A stretch of 47,265 nucleotides of DNA from an uncultured Verrucomicrobiales bacterium. GTDB taxonomy: Bacteria > Verrucomicrobiota > Verrucomicrobiia > Verrucomicrobiales > Akkermansiaceae. Each line of letters begins with the position of its first letter. Position 1 is the first letter of the stretch. The stretch is taken from assembly GCA_937934595.1 (NCBI GenBank), contig CALGZA010000073.1, positions 1-47,265 of the forward strand. The letters run 5' to 3'. Positions 45,079-47,265 of this stretch are shown in pieces. The notes under the pieces are model-generated. The model saw only the letters and a program-made list of their open reading frames with translations, was not told the origin of the DNA and made no database searches. Both the position numbers and the translations under genes were made by a program.

Positions 45079-45768
45079 TTAGCTATGCCTCTCGCTTCCC
45101 TGAAACTCTGCTAAATAACCTCTTAATTGCTGGTGAGCATAGAACAACCTCGAGCGAACCGTGCCCTCAGATACTCCTAATACCCTCCCTATCTCAGCAT
45201 GTGGCATACCCTGAATGTCAAACATAGTAACCACCGCTCTATGATCATCTGACAACAACATCATCGCATTGTTCAATTTTTTTTGAAGTTCATTGATATT
45301 TATCTGCCGCCTAGGATTAGAACGATGACTCATATCCACAAAAGCTGCATCATTCTGTATACCTTTATCTACATCATCCAAACTTGAAGTCGCCCGCCTC
45401 TTTCGCTTCTTCAAAAAATTCAACGTCATATTGGTAGCTATAGAATAAATCCACGTATAAAACATCGAATTCCCCCTAAACTTACTGACAGATCGATAAG
45501 CCTTCGCAAAAATATCCTGCAACAAATCATGCGTATCATCTTTATTAGATGTCATATTATACACCAGCCCATACAACTTCTGGCTATACTTCATCACCAA
45601 CTCATCAAAAGCCTCAGTACTACCCTCCTGCGCCAGCGTCACAAGATGTAAATCAGGATCCACATTTGCACTAGGCTTTGTCTGAGCTCTCTCATCCATA
45701 GAAGATGTTGACGTTTCTACATCAACAGACCTCTCTAAATCAAGTGCATTGATAAGGTTTTTAGTCAT
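45079..45768 (-). CDS. RpoE-like sigma-70 family ECF sigma factor
   Basis: A 229-residue ECF sigma factor. Region 2 is about 54-123 (FDELVMKYSQKLYGLVYNMT, DLLQDIFAKAYRSVSKFRGN, FYTWIYSIATNMTLNFLKKR). Region 4 is about 165-217 (LSDDHRAVVTMFDIQGMPHA, SEGTVRSRLFYAHQQLRGYL). A 40-residue N-terminal stretch rich in Ser, Thr and Asp precedes region 2. It is the first gene of an eight-gene minus-strand operon. Its neighbours (one-pass membrane protein, PDZ protein, and RseP beyond the operon end) suggest envelope-stress control. Confidence 0.92.
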   Translation of the reverse strand: MTKNLINALDLERSVDVETSTSSMDERAQTKPSANVDPDLHLVTLAQEGSTEAFDELVMKYSQKLYGLVYNMTSNKDDTHDLLQDIFAKAYRSVSKFRGNSMFYTWIYSIATNMTLNFLKKRKRRATSSLDDVDKGIQNDAAFVDMSHRSNPRRQININELQKKLNNAMMLLSDDHRAVVTMFDIQGMPHAEIGRVLGVSEGTVRSRLFYAHQQLRGYLAEFQGSERHS

Positions 45769-45944
45769 CGTTGTTCGCTATCTATGACAAACATACCACA
45801 CATTTGTTCAATATTCACCAAGAGATTCTAATACCAACCAATATTCAAAACACACATGCTAAACCAAATCACCTCCTAGACACCACATCACACCGCAAAG
45901 CACACGCATTTCACTCTATTTCATAGACTAATAACAAGTGGCGA

Positions 45945-45973
45945 GAAAAACCAGACACAAGCCGGACTGGTTT
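45945..45973 (-). terminator. Possible terminator hairpin upstream of the RpoE-like operon
   Basis: On the minus strand AAACCAG pairs with CTGGTTT across a 15-base loop and is followed by TTCTC. It could stop read-through from the decayed transposase into the sigma gene. The stem is short and the T-run is weak. Confidence 0.35.
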
Positions 45974-46189
45974 AAACTCCAATAAAAGTGTAACCACAGA
46001 ATCATCCAAGCAACATGACTGAAGAATACCCCAAATAGTAACAAAAAAACCGCACCCACTCTGTACACGAAACACCTTCTAAAAAAACTATTAACCTGCC
46101 CCCCTTACACATCCTGATTCAACTCGCTTAGCGTGATTGACCATGGCTGGCTAAGTAGTTCTAGTTTCTTAAAGTAGCTGTATTGCAAA

Positions 46190-46755
46190 CACATGTGGGC
46201 ACACGAGCAACCCCATAGAATCGAGCTTACGGGCATACATCTCCTGAACACCTTCCATCGCCTCGACAAAGTTTACCTCTTATCTCGGAAATAAACACCC
46301 TCCTTTCTATTCCAATGGCCTAAGTTGGCTCTCTAAAAAAACCAGCTCACCGAACCAGGTGAGATAAAGTCGATAACTTCAATTTCTACTAATCTTTATG
46401 TGATGAGTTTAAGAGTCCATCACACAGCCCCTCAAATCCTTCACTGCAAGCGATTAGAATAATATGCACCTCCGATCTTAATATCTCTTGGTGGCGTATC
46501 GCGAGATTTAGCACCTAGCACAGCGATAGGACCTACTTCGCAACTACGTTTGCTAACTCAAAAGTAGGATGCAGTTCTGTAAATCCAGCTCCATATACGT
46601 CTTTTATAGCAGAACCAAACTCGCCACTAATCTGCTATTAGCAGCGTCACAACACGTCGGAATTTGATCGCCACATGAGAGCCCTTACCTCTAGCGAATT
46701 CCAGATGATCGCCTTCTTCTTTTGATAATTTAATGCGGTATATTTTAGCAGACAT
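46190..46755 (-). pseudogene. Decayed IS630-family transposase
   Basis: On the minus strand the fragment begins at ATG 46755 with MSAKIYRIKLSKEE, the usual start of IS630 transposases, followed by a helix-turn-helix-like segment. Further on, other frames give WTLKLIT, then RLVEIEVIDFIS after a stop codon, and NFVEAMEGVQEMYARKLDS at about 46220-46272, which correspond to the WTLRLLADRLVEL and AEFVAAMEDVLEVY regions of the family. Stop codons and frameshifts interrupt all frames and the end of the catalytic domain is missing. It is a relic, with clear family resemblance but poor boundaries. Confidence 0.7.
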
Positions 46756-46987
46756 TCTTCGCATGATGCACATACTCAAAAAAGCAAACGCCTAATTTAA
46801 ATTCCTTACACCTGAATAGTTACGTTTCTTTTTCATTTAATCATCTCTAGCGCTCCAACCTTTTATGTCCACATAGCCATTTAAAATGGCTATTAAAGCT
46901 ACAAATAGACACAATTACTTCTTCGCCCAATGTCATCACATCTAATGTGCCCACCTGCCACTCAAGGCTATATTTAAAGTCAATTAA

Positions 46988-47192
46988 TACCATTTGAACT
47001 GTTAGAATGGATTGATAGCACAACAAGATAGCAAGAGTAGCAAGGCAAGAGGAAAGCGAATAGTGGACTATGCAACTGACGTATAACGAAGCTAATCTTG
47101 ATATATTGTTTTGCACTTCAAAAAATCAGCTCTACTGCTGTTTCCTAATATATTGAAACTACTATCAACCCAGAATAACTGTGAAAATGGTA
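46988..47192. mobile_element. MITE copy B (205 bp, TA-flanked)
   Basis: Same length as copy A at 21164-21368, same ends TACCATTT and AAATGGTA, and about 93 percent identical by eye. The flanks are TTAA on both sides (AATTAA before, TTAAAC after), so TA or TTAA may be duplicated target. An open frame that spans its left part (46847-47116) is interrupted by the MITE boundary and has no family resemblance, so I do not call it a gene. Confidence 0.8.
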
Positions 47193-47265
47193 TTAAACCT
47201 AGAGAACATATAAAAGTGCAGCTATCCTCCTCACCATAAGAAGGCGAGAAACAACAAGCAATAAA

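Larger units (their letters stand above)
45769..47265. other. Gene-poor right end with decayed IS630 and MITE
   Basis: No intact gene of significant length is found. From left to right it holds the probable sigma operon promoter region, a hairpin at 45945-45973, an unexplained A/C-rich part, the decayed IS630-type transposase at 46190-46755, an unidentified stretch of about 230 bases and the MITE copy B. The last 73 bases are unassigned. Confidence 0.6.

Noticed and set aside
46343-46360. CTCACC-GAACCA-GGTGAG hairpin
   Set aside because: It lies inside the decayed transposase and has no T-run, so it is likely part of the old coding sequence.
46847-47116. 89-residue open frame on the minus strand in the right-end region
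   Set aside because: It crosses the left boundary of MITE copy B, has no recognisable motif, and mixes MITE and flanking sequence, so it is most likely a chance frame.

Overview
The window looks like a chromosomal segment of a marine- or gut-type Verrucomicrobiota bacterium of moderate-to-low GC content; class and genus cannot be fixed from the sequence alone. Evidence: a PEP-CTERM exported protein, two large DUF6288-type exported proteins with PDZ domains, an RpoE-like sigma factor followed by a one-pass membrane protein, and a Mpl/HemL/IleS housekeeping background. No phage, plasmid, CRISPR or secondary-metabolite locus is visible. Most genes lie on the minus strand. The plus strand is C- and A-rich almost everywhere regardless of gene direction, as expected if the minus strand is the leading strand of replication.

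Layout. 1-280: remnant of an IS66 TnpB and a terminator. 281-1905: an rpsM-rpsK-rpsD operon that stops before rpoA/rplQ. 2375-5720: a PEP-CTERM protein, then a KDG-type sugar kinase co-transcribed with a 2-hydroxyacid dehydrogenase. 5817-6010: two tandem identical tRNA-Gly(GCC) genes. 6166-12050 (plus strand): trpC, an ECF sigma factor overlapping a PQQ-type sugar dehydrogenase, a YegP-like protein, and a response regulator/histidine kinase pair. 12047-17798 (minus): a small unknown protein, hemL, tRNA-Arg(UCU), then an operon of HAD phosphatase, mpl and a class III aminotransferase. 18303-21101: a 932-residue DUF6288/PA14 exported protein. 21164-21368: a 205-bp MITE. 21555-25734: a membrane-anchored TPR-like protein, rpmJ, a patatin-like lipase, a dCMP deaminase and an SPFH protein.

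25817-31800 is a uronate-catabolism operon: Ldh-family dehydrogenase, glucuronate isomerase, fructuronate-reductase-like SDR, an Nramp-fold transporter lacking the usual metal motifs, and a Gfo/Idh oxidoreductase. With the KDG-kinase pair at 3590-5720 it covers parts of a hexuronate-to-2-keto-3-deoxygluconate route; mannonate dehydratase and KDPG aldolase are not in the window. 31957-38196: ADP-ribosylglycohydrolase-like protein, ileS and the second DUF6288 paralog.

38341-45768: an RseP-type site-2 protease (plus strand) faces an eight-gene minus-strand operon running from an RpoE-like sigma factor through a one-pass membrane protein, a degenerate HtrA-like PDZ protein, nadK, rnhB, yraN, cca and a four-helix membrane protein. 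The combination resembles a dispersed sigma-E type envelope-stress module. 45769-47265 has no intact gene: it holds a decayed IS630-family transposase and a second copy of the MITE, whose TA-flanked ends suggest IS630-type mobilisation.
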